Source: Paraburkholderia atlantica | GTDB taxonomy: Bacteria; Pseudomonadota; Gammaproteobacteria; Burkholderiales; Burkholderiaceae | Length of the DNA: 64,000 nucleotides | Assembly: GCF_009362785.1 (NCBI RefSeq) | Contig: NZ_WHNQ01000030.1 | Coordinates: 1 to 64,000, forward strand | Direction of reading: 5' to 3' | Part shown: in pieces, positions 44,059 through 52,554 of the stretch | Layout of the letters: each line of letters begins with the position of its first letter | Numbering within the stretch: the stretch's first letter is position 1 | The notes under the pieces: model-generated | Told to the model about the DNA's origin: nothing | The model's database searches: none | Seen by the model: only the letters and a program-made list of their open reading frames with translations | Program-made: the position numbers and the translations under genes

Positions 44059-44622
44059 ATGAACGACCGCGCAACGCAATCCGCTTCGGACGACACGAAG
44101 CCAACCGCCCCGCGCGAAAACGCGAGAACACCCGACGCGCTCGCGCTGCTCGAAGCCGATCACCGTGCCGTCGAAAAACTGTTCGACGCCTTCGGCAAAT
44201 CGCGCGGTGACGAGCGCGACACGCTCGAAGCGAAAGCCGCGTTGGCGCAGCGTGCCTGCAAAGAACTGACGATGCATACGATCATCGAGGAAGAACTGTT
44301 GTATCCGGCCGCGCAGCAAGCACTGCCCGACGACGACAAGCTCGATGTCGATGAAGCCTACGTCGAGCATTTTCTGGTGAAGACGCTAATCGCGAAGTTC
44401 ACGACGCTGAAGCCGGGCGACAAGGGCTTCGACGCGACCTTCAAGGTCATGTCCGAACTGGTGCGGCATCACGTCGAGGAGGAGGAAGGCGAACTCTTTC
44501 CGGCCTTACGCCGCACCGGCTGCGATCTCGCCGCGCTCGGCAAAAAGATCGCGGCCCGCAAGGAAACGCTGCAAGCCAAGCTGGATCAGGCGGGCAGTCG
44601 CGCGGTCGGCGACAAGACCTGA
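44059..44622 (+). CDS. Haemerythrin HHE-domain protein
   Basis: This is a 187-residue protein with the four-helix haemerythrin-like pattern. Its metal-ligand motifs are LLEADHRAVEKLFDAF, LTMHTIIEEELLYPAA, AYVEHFLVKTLI and ELVRHHVEEEEGELFPALR. These supply histidines and carboxylates for a di-iron site. Such cytosolic proteins bind oxygen, NO or peroxide and are linked to stress. AGGAG lies five bases upstream of the ATG. A hairpin terminator at 44655 follows the stop. A basic C-terminal tail extends past the fold. Confidence 0.9.
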   Translation: MNDRATQSASDDTKPTAPRENARTPDALALLEADHRAVEKLFDAFGKSRGDERDTLEAKAALAQRACKELTMHTIIEEELLYPAAQQALPDDDKLDVDEAYVEHFLVKTLIAKFTTLKPGDKGFDATFKVMSELVRHHVEEEEGELFPALRRTGCDLAALGKKIAARKETLQAKLDQAGSRAVGDKT

Positions 44623-44654
44623 TTGGAGCCCAAAGGCGTTGCTGCGACGGCTCT

Positions 44655-44678
44655 GTCCGTAAGTCGATGCTTACGGAC
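44655..44678 (+). terminator. Hairpin after the haemerythrin gene
   Basis: GTCCGTAAG (44655-44663) pairs perfectly with CTTACGGAC (44670-44678) around TCGATG, 32 bases past the stop. It shares the GTCCGTAA/TTACGGAC core with the hairpin at 17224-17262. The T tract is short. Confidence 0.6.
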
Positions 44679-44757
44679 GAACGCACCCTTTTACATGTCC
44701 ATTAACATCGATTTCAGGAGGGCGAAACAGGATCGCCTGATGCAGGCAGGGAGAGCC

Positions 44758-45030
44758 ATGTCAAGGAGAAAGCTGAAACTGACGCAATACCCGGCGGCAG
44801 CGGTCGCCTCGCGCGATGACTTTTCGATCTACGTCACCGCGCGACGCAGCGCCGATGGACGATTCTATGCCGATCTGCTGGTGAGCCGTAAAGTGGATGG
44901 CCGCCGTCTGTTCCCGTTCGACGGCGCGCCCGAAGTCGGTCCGTTCAACAGCATCGAGGAAGCGCGGCTCGCCGCCGAAGAATACGGCGCGCGGATCGTG
45001 GCGGCCGACCTTGCCTGTCCGGAGGCGTGA
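44758..45030 (+). CDS. Small conserved hypothetical protein (90 aa)
   Basis: The ATG at 44758 has GGGAGAG just upstream; an in-frame ATG at 44740 is an alternative. The product starts MSRRKLKLTQYPAAAVASRD. It has several predicted strands (FSIYVTARRSADGRFYADLL) and ends with a helix (SIEEARLAAEEYGARIVA). It resembles small stand-alone proteins widespread in Burkholderiaceae. No function is known to me. Confidence 0.65.
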   Translation: MSRRKLKLTQYPAAAVASRDDFSIYVTARRSADGRFYADLLVSRKVDGRRLFPFDGAPEVGPFNSIEEARLAAEEYGARIVAADLACPEA

Positions 45031-45274
45031 GCGCGCGGCCCGGTTAGCGCGCGGCGCCCCGCCGCGCTGACGACGGCATCCCCATCAAACGCTTGTCCCG
45101 GTTCACCACCGGCACACGGTGGAGTTGTGCGCCCGCCGCTCTCTTGCGATGGTGCTATCGACCCAACGCGCACCGCGCGGAACAACCCTTGCTCGCTTGT
45201 CGCTCGCCGTCATTTCGGACCCGGCGCGCGCGGCGCCGTGCCGCGGCATCGCTTACGTTCTCGGAGAAACGCAT

Positions 45275-45541
45275 ATGGACAAGGAACTCGAAGCCCGCAT
45301 CCGCACGCGGGCGTATCAGATCTGGGAAAACGATCCGTCGCCGGAAGGGAGAGCCGACGACCATTGGGAGGAAGCGCGCCGGCAGATCGAGGCGGAAGGC
45401 GCGGCCGCGCCGCAGGAGCCGACTGATCAGTCCGCCGATCGCGACCGCGGCTCGCGCATCGCGCCCGAAGAGCAACTGCAGGAAATGCCGGGCGACGACA
45501 TCGAACCCTCGAAGCGAGCCAAACGCCCGCGCGCTGGATAA
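45275..45541 (+). CDS. DUF2934 small acidic protein
   Basis: The ATG at 45275 follows TCGGAGAAACG. The 88-residue product contains ELEARIRTRAYQIWENDPSP and DDHWEEARRQIEAEG, the hallmark of DUF2934. The rest is a disordered, charged tail. The family is short, common in proteobacteria, and of unknown function. An upstream in-frame start at 45119 was rejected for lack of a ribosome-binding site. Confidence 0.8.
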   Translation: MDKELEARIRTRAYQIWENDPSPEGRADDHWEEARRQIEAEGAAAPQEPTDQSADRDRGSRIAPEEQLQEMPGDDIEPSKRAKRPRAG

Positions 45542-45555
45542 GCGGGCCCCGCGCT

Positions 45556-46416
45556 CTACACCGGCGCCGACGATCGCGTCGGCGCCACCGGCAGCGCGCG
45601 TTTGTGGCGCGTTGCCATGTAAAAGCGGCGAATCGTCGTCAATACTTCGTCGCTGACCGGCTTGCCTTCGAGGAAGTCGTCGATGTCCTGATAACTGATG
45701 CCGTAGCTGTCCTCGTCCGGTTTTTGCGGCGTCAGCGATTCGAGGTCCGCGGTCGGCACTTTGTCGACGAGCCGCTCCGATGCGCCGAGCGCATGCGCGA
45801 GCGCTCGCACGCGGCGCTTCGTCAGACCAGCGAGCGGCAGGATATCGGCGCCGCCGTCGCCGAACTTCGTGAAAAAGCCCATCAGCGATTCGGCCGCGTG
45901 GTCGGTGCCGATCACCACGCCGACCCGCGCGCCCGCAATCGCGTATTGCGCGATCATGCGTTGCCGCGCCTTGATATTGCCGAGCACGAAGTCTTCATGA
46001 AAGTCGTCGACGTACTGCACGTTGCCGCGTTTCAGAGAAGACAGCATCGCGTCGGCGGGCTCCTTGATGTTGACCGTCAGCGTTTCGTCGGGGCGGATGA
46101 ACGCAAGGGCGGCCGCGGCGTCTTCTTCGTCGCGTTGGCTGCCGTACGGTAGACGCACCGCGACGAAGTGCGCTTCGTAGCCGGTTGCGCGCAGACGTTC
46201 GACGGCAAGCTGCGCGAGGCGTCCGGCAGTCGACGAATCGACGCCGCCGCTGATACCAAGCACATAGGTGTGCAAGCCTTGCGACGCCAGGTAGTCGCCG
46301 AGGAAGGCAATACGCCGCTCGCGCTCGCTGTCGACGTCGAAATCGCGCTCGACGCCGAGTTCGTCAGTTACTGCCTGCTGCCACGCGTGGGTGTCGAAGG
46401 AGGAGTGCAGATTCAT
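45556..46416 (-). CDS. nadE: Ammonia-dependent NAD+ synthetase
   Basis: From the ATG at 46416 the protein is 286 residues, the usual length of the short, ammonia-using NadE. It has the ATP-pyrophosphatase loop SGGVDSST at 56-63, the VGVVIGTDHAAESLMGFFTK substrate segment, and GDGGADILPLAGLTKRRVRA near the dimer interface. There is no glutaminase domain. NadE amidates nicotinate adenine dinucleotide to NAD+ in the cytosol. It is 14 bases downstream of the pncC-like gene in one operon. Confidence 0.95.
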   Translation of the reverse strand: MNLHSSFDTHAWQQAVTDELGVERDFDVDSERERRIAFLGDYLASQGLHTYVLGISGGVDSSTAGRLAQLAVERLRATGYEAHFVAVRLPYGSQRDEEDAAAALAFIRPDETLTVNIKEPADAMLSSLKRGNVQYVDDFHEDFVLGNIKARQRMIAQYAIAGARVGVVIGTDHAAESLMGFFTKFGDGGADILPLAGLTKRRVRALAHALGASERLVDKVPTADLESLTPQKPDEDSYGISYQDIDDFLEGKPVSDEVLTTIRRFYMATRHKRALPVAPTRSSAPV

Positions 46417-46430
46417 CGTTCGGTCTCTCT

Positions 46431-46955
46431 TCAGTGGTTCCGCTCGATGCGCGGGAGTTGATCGAAGTAATGCTCGACGCGCGACAGCGCATACAGCGCG
46501 GCGGCCGAACGCACGTCGTTGCGATCGCCTGGAAAGCGCCGCGTCTCGGCGAACGTGACGAACTGATCGCCGGCCCGTCGAAACGACCATGCGAAGCATT
46601 GCGTGCCCGGTGGCGGGCCGTCAGCCGAGCCGCCATGCGCGCCGCCATCGGCAAGCCCCGTGTTCGATACCGCGATGTCGGCGCAGCAGCCTTCCTGACT
46701 TAGCGCGCCCTCGGCCATTTCGCGCGCGACCGCCTCGCTGGTGAGCCCGTATTGCTTCATCGTGCTTTCCCGCACACCGAGAAAGCCTGCTTTGCCTGAT
46801 GGCGAGTAGCTGACGAAGCCGACATCGAGACACGCGCCGCTACCCGGCACGCTAGCCAGATACGACGCGATCTGGCCGCCGGTGCAGGATTCGGCGGTTG
46901 CGAGCTTCAGACCTCGCGAGCTGAGGAAAGACACGACTTGCATCGGAATGTTCAT
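46431..46955 (-). CDS. pncC: Nicotinamide-nucleotide amidase, CinA C-terminal type
   Basis: The 174-residue protein is only the CinA C-terminal domain. It shows TAESCTGG at 20-27 with the catalytic serine, VSYSPSGKAGFLGV and AVSNTGLADGG-type segments. PncC deamidates nicotinamide mononucleotide to nicotinate mononucleotide, recycling a by-product of NAD-dependent ligation. The next gene, nadE, completes the return to NAD+, so the pair forms a coherent salvage unit. An open extension upstream to 47426 is a shadow of the divergent gene. Confidence 0.9.
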   Translation of the reverse strand: MNIPMQVVSFLSSRGLKLATAESCTGGQIASYLASVPGSGACLDVGFVSYSPSGKAGFLGVRESTMKQYGLTSEAVAREMAEGALSQEGCCADIAVSNTGLADGGAHGGSADGPPPGTQCFAWSFRRAGDQFVTFAETRRFPGDRNDVRSAAALYALSRVEHYFDQLPRIERNH

Positions 46956-47172
46956 GATTTGAGCCTTTGTTGTGCGACGGATTCGGACCGGCGTTTCGTT
47001 GGTGCAAAAGCTCAGCAAGGATCGGTCCGCGCGTGCTTCACGTTTCGCGCATCGCCATCGGTTCAAGCCGGCGGTATGCTCATTGCTGAAGCGTGGAAGA
47101 GCAGCGGACTCGCGCGCGGCCCCGCCGCGATGCGGGGCGCGCGCAGCGCTGCGCATTCGCGAGGAGGCGGCG

Positions 47173-49242
47173 ATGGGCGATTTCGACGAAGCGCGCGCAT
47201 GGATGGTCGAACGGCAAATCGTGCAACGCGGCGTGCGCGACGACTTCGTGATCGAGGCGATGCGGCGTGTGCCACGCGAAGCGTTCGTGCCGTTCGATCT
47301 GCGCGAATTCGCGTATGACGATACGCCGCTGCCGATCGGCGGCGAACAGTCGATCTCGCAGCCGTACATCGTCGCGAAGATGCTTGCGGCCGCCGAATTG
47401 CAGCCCGGCGATCGTGTGCTCGACATCGGTACGGGCTCCGGCTATGCGGCCGCGATCGCCGCGGAGATCGCGGGCCGGGTGGATTCGATCGAGCGCGACG
47501 CGAGCCTCGCCGAGGGCGCGCGCGAGCGCTTGCAGCGGCTCGGCTACGAGAACGTCGAAGTGCATGTCGGCGACGGCACCGCGGGTCTGGCCGCGCATGC
47601 ACCGTACAACGCGATCATCGCGGCGGCGGGCGGGCCGCGGGTGCCGCAGGCGCTGCGCGTGCAGCTCGCGGTCGGCGGACGGCTCGTGATGCCGGTCGGC
47701 AGCAGTCCGAGCCGTCAGCGGCTCGTGAAGATCGTGCGGCGCGACGAACACGACTACGACGAACACGCATTCGCCGACGTGCGCTTCGTACCGCTCGTCG
47801 GCGACGACGGCTGGCCGGCGCCAGGCGGCGTGCCACATGCGGATTCGCGACCCACGCCTGAGCCGCTTGCATCCACGCCGGCCACACCTGAGCCAGCCGC
47901 ACTTACGCCGGCCGCACCTGAAGCGGCCGCGCCTGAGCCAGCCGCGCTCGAACTCGCGCTTCGCGATGCGGCCGAACCGTTGCCCGACATCGATTCGGCC
48001 GAATTCGCGGCGTCTTTCGACCGGTTCGCCGGGCGGCGCGTCGTGCTGCTCGGCGAGGCCAGTCACGGCACGTCGGAGTTCTATCGCGCGCGGGCGGCGA
48101 TCACGCGCCGCCTCGTCGAGCGGCACGGTTTTTCGATGATCGCGGTCGAGGCCGACTGGCCCGATGCCGCGATCATCGACCGGCATGTGCGCGACCGGCC
48201 GATGCCCGGCGAGCGGTCTCGACCGTTTCGCCGCTTTCCGACCTGGATGTGGCGCAACACCGACTTCATGGGCTTCGTCGCGTGGTTGCGCTCGCACAAT
48301 GCGTTGCACCGCGACAGCGAGACGCGCTTTTACGGGCTCGACATTTACAGCCTGTCCGAATCGATCGACGCTGTGCTGCGCTATCTCGACAGCGTCGACC
48401 CGGCCGCGGCGCGCATCGCGCGCGAGCGTTATGGATGCCTCAGTCCGTGGCAGAAAGACCCGGCCGTGTATGGGCGCGCCGCGTTGAGCGGCGGCTACGC
48501 GCAGTGCGAAGAGCACGTGATCGCCCAGCTCGGCGATCTGCTGAAAAGCCGGCTCGACTATGCGCGGGAAGACGGCGAACGCTTCCTCGACGCGGCGCAG
48601 AACGCGCGGCTCGTCGCTGTCGCCGAACACTACTATCGCGCGATGTATTACGGTGGGCCGCAAAGCTGGAATTTGCGCGACACGCATATGTTCGACACGC
48701 TGCGTCATGCGCTCGACAGTCGCGGGCCGCAGGCGCGTGTGGTCGTGTGGGCGCATAACTCGCATATCGGCGACGCGAGCGCCACGCAGATGGGCCGCGT
48801 GCAGGACGAGATCAATCTGGGCCAGCTGTGCCGCGCGCAGTTCGGCGACGCGGCGGCGCTGATCGGCTTCGGCACGCACAGCGGCACGGTTGCCGCGGCC
48901 AGTGACTGGGGCGGACCGATGGAAGTGAAGACCGTGCGGCCATCGCTCGATGGCAGCGTCGAATTCAGCATGCACGGCACGGGCCTCGCGCGCTTCCTGC
49001 TCGACCTGCGGCCCGGCGTGCACGACGCGCTGCGTGAACGGCTGCGCGCGCCGCTGCTGGAGCGGTTCATCGGCGTCATCTATCGTCCGGAGACGGAGCG
49101 GTATAGCCACTACGCGGAAGCCTCGCTGGCCGAGCAGTTCGATGCGTTCGTGTGGTTCGATCGCACCAGCGCGGTGACCGCGCTGCCCGTTTCCGCCGAC
49201 GAGAAATACCACGCGGCGGAGACTTTTCCATTCGGTGTGTGA
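47173..49242 (+). CDS. Protein-L-isoaspartate methyltransferase fused to erythromycin-esterase-like domain
   Basis: GAGGAGG precedes the ATG at 47173, and the product is 689 residues. Residues 1-205 are a PCMT: start region FDEARAWMVERQIVQRG, GGEQSISQPYIVAKML and SAM-binding DIGTGSG at 84-90. Residues about 226-260 are a repetitive Pro/Ala/Glu linker. Residues about 265-689 form an erythromycin-esterase/EreA-like domain with LLGEASHGTSEF (E295, H298), AVEADWPDA, RWNTDFMGF-like and VVWAHNSHIGD motifs. PCMT repairs isoaspartyl damage in proteins. EreA-like domains are metal-independent hydrolases, some acting on macrolides. The joint substrate is unknown. It is divergent from pncC-nadE. Confidence 0.9.
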   Translation: MGDFDEARAWMVERQIVQRGVRDDFVIEAMRRVPREAFVPFDLREFAYDDTPLPIGGEQSISQPYIVAKMLAAAELQPGDRVLDIGTGSGYAAAIAAEIAGRVDSIERDASLAEGARERLQRLGYENVEVHVGDGTAGLAAHAPYNAIIAAAGGPRVPQALRVQLAVGGRLVMPVGSSPSRQRLVKIVRRDEHDYDEHAFADVRFVPLVGDDGWPAPGGVPHADSRPTPEPLASTPATPEPAALTPAAPEAAAPEPAALELALRDAAEPLPDIDSAEFAASFDRFAGRRVVLLGEASHGTSEFYRARAAITRRLVERHGFSMIAVEADWPDAAIIDRHVRDRPMPGERSRPFRRFPTWMWRNTDFMGFVAWLRSHNALHRDSETRFYGLDIYSLSESIDAVLRYLDSVDPAAARIARERYGCLSPWQKDPAVYGRAALSGGYAQCEEHVIAQLGDLLKSRLDYAREDGERFLDAAQNARLVAVAEHYYRAMYYGGPQSWNLRDTHMFDTLRHALDSRGPQARVVVWAHNSHIGDASATQMGRVQDEINLGQLCRAQFGDAAALIGFGTHSGTVAAASDWGGPMEVKTVRPSLDGSVEFSMHGTGLARFLLDLRPGVHDALRERLRAPLLERFIGVIYRPETERYSHYAEASLAEQFDAFVWFDRTSAVTALPVSADEKYHAAETFPFGV

Positions 49243-49309
49243 GCGAGGAACGCGGCTTGCAACGGAGCGGACAGGCATATCCAGCTTGTCCGAACCGAGG
49301 GAGCCGCAC

Positions 49310-49630
49310 ATGAACAAGGTTGTACAGCGCTTGGCCATCGTCGCGATGTTCAGTGTTGCGAGTGACTTCGTCTGTGCGCAAGCCGTCGAGCGGGCCGCGC
49401 CTCAGCCGGCTGTCGCCCGCCAAGCGTTGCTATTCGCGCAAGCCGGCAAGGACGCGGGCACCGAAGGCGGCGCGGGCGCGGCGGGCCATTCGGGCACGCC
49501 GCCTGGCGAACTGAGCCGCGACCAGACGAACCGCGAGCAGGCGGGGCGCGCGAACCAGGCCGCGGCTCAGCACGGATCGCGCAGTCAGCAGGGCGCGAGC
49601 GCGCCCCGCGGTGCCAGCAGCGCGCGCTAG
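49310..49630 (+). CDS. Small exported low-complexity protein
   Basis: The ATG at 49310 with GAGGGAG upstream gives 106 residues. A Sec signal (MNKVVQRLAIVAMFSVASDF, cleavage after VCAQA near 24) leads into a short Ala/Pro region. A Gly/Ala/Ser/Gln-rich disordered tail follows (GTEGGAGAAGHSG, NQAAAQHGSRSQQGAS). It is probably periplasmic. No function can be assigned. Confidence 0.65.
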   Translation: MNKVVQRLAIVAMFSVASDFVCAQAVERAAPQPAVARQALLFAQAGKDAGTEGGAGAAGHSGTPPGELSRDQTNREQAGRANQAAAQHGSRSQQGASAPRGASSAR

Positions 49631-49681
49631 CGGCGACGCGGCCCGGCTGCCGCCGTCGCCGCTCGTGCGCGCGATTCCACC

Positions 49682-50986
49682 ATGAGAGACGAACCGGTCT
49701 GGTTCCTGCTGATCGGCGCGCTGCTCACGTTCATGGCGGTCGCGCGCGGGCCGATCCGCCGCTTGCCGCTAACCGGCGCAATGATCTATCTGCTGGTCGG
49801 CGTGGCGGTCGGGCCGGCCGTGTCCGGGCTTGTCGGTGTCGATCTGCTCCGCAATACCGTGCTGCTCGCGACGCTCGCCGAAGTCGGGCTGGTCGTGTCG
49901 CTGTTCTCGATCGGCATGCATCTGCGCGTGCGGCTGCGCAATCCGCTGTGGTGGTTGCCGCTGCGGCTCGGCGGGCCCGCGATGATCGTCACCGTCGCCT
50001 TGATGTTCGGCTTCACCGCCTTGCTGACCGGACGCGCGGACGGCGCGGCGTTGTTCCTCGCGGCCGCGCTGGCGCCGACCGACCCGGTGCTCGCCAACGA
50101 GCTGCGCGTGACGCAGGCCGGCGACGACGAACCCGTGCGCTTCGCGTTGTCGGGTGAGGGCGGCCTCAACGACGGCGCCGCCTATCCGTTTGCGGTGCTG
50201 GGCCTGACGCTTGCCGGCGCGAGGCTGTTCGGCTCCGGCAGCGGCGTGCATTTCGTCGGCTCGGTGCTGTGGGGGATCGTCAGCGCGCTCGTGATCGGCT
50301 GCGTATTCGCGATCGTGTTCGCGCGCGCGATTTTCTTTCTGCGCACCCGCTACGGCGAAGCGATCGGTCTCGACGGCTTTCTCGCGCTAGGGCTGATGGC
50401 GACGTCGTACGGCGCCGCGCTGCTGCTGCACGCGTACGCGTTCGTCGCGGTATTCGTGGCGGGCGTCACCGTGCGTCACGAGGAATTGCGCTCGACCGGC
50501 GACAAGAATCCGTCCGAAGTGCTCGACGAGGTGCAGCACGGCGAACAGGCCGATGTCGCCAAAGACCCGGAAAAGGCGCATGCGATCCTCGCCGAATCGA
50601 TGATGGGCTTCACGCGCGAAATGGAGCGGCTCGCGGAGTTGTCGCTGATGCTGATCATCGGCTGCGTCGTGTCCGCGCATTGGCGCGAGATGCTCGACGT
50701 GCGCGCAGTGTTGCCCGCGGTGTTTCTGTTTTTCGTCGCGCGGCCGCTGTCCGTCGTCGTCGCGATGATGGGTGCCCGCATCGACAACAGCCAGCGGTAT
50801 CTGATGGCATGGATGGGGATTCGCGGTGTCGGCGCGTTTTACTACCTGATGTTCGGCCTCGAATACGCGCGCGGCGCGATGACGCCGCTGCTGCCCGCGG
50901 TGCTGGATGCGATCGTGTTGTCGGTGCTGCTGCATGGGTCGACCGCGAACTATCTGTTGCGGCGGTATTTCGACCGGCGTCGGTGA
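49682..50986 (+). CDS. CPA1-family sodium/proton antiporter
   Basis: The 434-residue protein is highly hydrophobic, with about 11-12 membrane helices beginning at WFLLIGALLTFMAVARGPIR. The transport core motifs AALAPTDPVLANELRV and GEGGLNDGAAYPFAVLG match NhaP/NHE-type CPA1 exchangers, with the ND-type aspartates on helix pairs. An amphipathic loop of about 60 residues (KNPSEVLDEVQHGEQADVAK) separates two helical halves. It exchanges Na+ or K+ for H+ at the inner membrane. The start is at an ATG with a weak ribosome-binding site; no longer frame is better. Confidence 0.9.
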   Translation: MRDEPVWFLLIGALLTFMAVARGPIRRLPLTGAMIYLLVGVAVGPAVSGLVGVDLLRNTVLLATLAEVGLVVSLFSIGMHLRVRLRNPLWWLPLRLGGPAMIVTVALMFGFTALLTGRADGAALFLAAALAPTDPVLANELRVTQAGDDEPVRFALSGEGGLNDGAAYPFAVLGLTLAGARLFGSGSGVHFVGSVLWGIVSALVIGCVFAIVFARAIFFLRTRYGEAIGLDGFLALGLMATSYGAALLLHAYAFVAVFVAGVTVRHEELRSTGDKNPSEVLDEVQHGEQADVAKDPEKAHAILAESMMGFTREMERLAELSLMLIIGCVVSAHWREMLDVRAVLPAVFLFFVARPLSVVVAMMGARIDNSQRYLMAWMGIRGVGAFYYLMFGLEYARGAMTPLLPAVLDAIVLSVLLHGSTANYLLRRYFDRRR

Positions 50987-51218
50987 ATGAAGCGGCGGGC
51001 GCGATGTCGCGCGTTGGTTGTCGCGCGGCGCTCTGGCTGGCTCCGGTTTGCCGCTCCTTGTATCGCAATGTATCCGCGCGGCCCGCAGATACGTGCGCAT
51101 ACCAAATCCGCTGATCCAGACACATGCTAGATACGTCGGCGCGTTCAAATACGTCCAACGCAAGTTCGCCCCGGATTTGCAGACCTGAATATCACTGGAT
51201 CAACAGGAGTAAGCCAGC

Positions 51219-51635
51219 ATGACCCGCATCGAAAACGTGCTGTACACCGGCAAAACCCACACGACCGGCGGCCGCGAAGGCGCCGCGCGCAGCTCGGACG
51301 GCCGTCTCGACATCAAGCTGTCGTCGCCCGGCACCTCGGGCGTTGGAACGAACCCCGAGCAGTTGCTGGCCGCCGGCTGGTCGGCGTGTTACATCGGTGC
51401 GCTCGGATTGGCGGCGCGCGCGCTGCACCTTTCGTTGCCTGCCGATACGAGCGTCGATGCCGAAATCGATCTCGGCACCACCGATGGCGCCTATTTCCTT
51501 CAGGCGCGTCTGTTCGTCAGTATTCCCGGTGTCGAGCGTGACGTGGCGCGCGCGTTGATCGAGCGCGCGCATCAGACCTGCCCGTATTCGAAGGCGTTGC
51601 GCGGTAACGTGGATGTGCAAACTACGCTCGTTTGA
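51219..51635 (+). CDS. ohr: Organic hydroperoxide resistance protein
   Basis: The 138-residue OsmC-family protein has the two catalytic cysteines of Ohr: C57 in AAGWSACYIGAL and C121 in HQTCPYSKALRGNVDV. R19 and E48 can complete the active site. The start TRIENVLYTGKTHTTGGREG is typical. Ohr reduces organic hydroperoxides with lipoyl-linked electrons in the cytosol. CAGGAGTAAG lies upstream of the ATG. No OhrR gene is adjacent, and no clear OhrR operator was seen. A terminator follows at 51657. Confidence 0.95.
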   Translation: MTRIENVLYTGKTHTTGGREGAARSSDGRLDIKLSSPGTSGVGTNPEQLLAAGWSACYIGALGLAARALHLSLPADTSVDAEIDLGTTDGAYFLQARLFVSIPGVERDVARALIERAHQTCPYSKALRGNVDVQTTLV

Positions 51636-51656
51636 GCGTCGGTCGGGGTAGTTTGT

Positions 51657-51697
51657 GGCGGCGCCGCGCTGAAGCATCGGGCGCGGCTCCGCCTTTT
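51657..51697 (+). terminator. ohr: Intrinsic terminator after ohr
   Basis: Arms GGCGGCGCCGCGC (51657-51669) and GCGCGGCTCCGCC (51681-51693) pair over 13 bases with one mismatch. A TTTT run follows. It lies between convergent genes and may serve both strands. Confidence 0.8.
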
Positions 51698-51778
51698 CTG
51701 TTACGCGCCGCTTCCTTCCACGCGGTCGCGCAGAGCCGATCGAGTTCCGCGCTCGTGAGGCTCGCGCGGCGCGGACGG

Positions 51779-52513
51779 CTACGCCGCAGGCGCAACGGAC
51801 GCCCCGGCGATCCCATGCCGGGCGAGCGATGCCGCCACGAAGCCCGACGCCTTCACCTCTTCGACAAACGAACGCAGCGCCTGAGCCGCCGCTTCGCCGC
51901 GGCTCTTCGGAACGCCCATCGCCTGCCGGATCACCATGAAGCGCTCGTCGAGCAGCCGCAGCCCGGCCGTTTGCTTCGCATCGGCTTCGAGTTGCTGCTT
52001 CACGCCCGCCGCCACTTCCAGCTGCTGCTCGATAAATGTCGGCACGACACTCGGCGAACTCGGCGCGCGCACGATCTGCGCGGCTTTCAACTCGCGTGTG
52101 AGGAACAGATCGTACGCGCTGCCTTTGCCGACGACGACCCGGTTGTGCGGCTGATCCACGTCTTGATTCGACCGCACCGGCGAGTCGTCGCGCACCAGAT
52201 AGAAGCCCTCGATCAGTACATACGGCGCCGTGAATTCAATCGTTTCGCCGCGCGATGGATCGATCGCGAAGAAGCCGAAATCCGCGCGTTCCTCGCTGAC
52301 GGCCTGCACCGATTTGGCGGCGGTATCGAACACCACCAGTTCCAGTTCGACGCCTAGTTTCGCGGCGAACGCGCGCGCGAGATCGATCGATACACCGAAC
52401 GGCTCGCCGGACTGGTCATGGCGATTGGCGAGGATCGGATTGCCGAGATTGATCGATGCGCGCAGCTTGCCTGTGGGCGTGAAGGCGGCGGAGACGGAGG
52501 AGTCGATGGTCAT
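51779..52513 (-). CDS. Periplasmic-binding-protein-like protein lacking a signal peptide
   Basis: The 244-residue product is a solute-binding family 3 protein. It has KLRASINLGNPILANRHDQS at the start, FGVSIDLARAFAAKLGVELE, and DFGFFAIDPSRGETIEFTAP, followed by the YVLIEGFYLV hinge strand. The N-terminus (MTIDSSVSAAFTPTGK) has no signal peptide, and no upstream in-frame start restores one. It would therefore stay cytosolic, unlike normal ABC-transporter partners. It follows the GntR gene by 41 bases and is probably co-transcribed, suggesting a ligand-sensing or enzymatic role (inference). Confidence 0.85.
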   Translation of the reverse strand: MTIDSSVSAAFTPTGKLRASINLGNPILANRHDQSGEPFGVSIDLARAFAAKLGVELELVVFDTAAKSVQAVSEERADFGFFAIDPSRGETIEFTAPYVLIEGFYLVRDDSPVRSNQDVDQPHNRVVVGKGSAYDLFLTRELKAAQIVRAPSSPSVVPTFIEQQLEVAAGVKQQLEADAKQTAGLRLLDERFMVIRQAMGVPKSRGEAAAQALRSFVEEVKASGFVAASLARHGIAGASVAPAA

Positions 52514-52554
52514 AAAGGTTCTCGTGGCGACCGCCTTCAGGGCGAACAGCGGTC

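Noticed and set aside
47080..49338. Minus-strand frame of 752 aa opposite the PCMT-esterase gene
   Set aside because: Shadow frame; no ribosome-binding site or recognisable motif, and it covers the intergenic region as well.
50987..51218. OhrR operator upstream of ohr
   Set aside because: The interval lacks a clear palindromic TACAATT-like site and no ohrR gene is adjacent.
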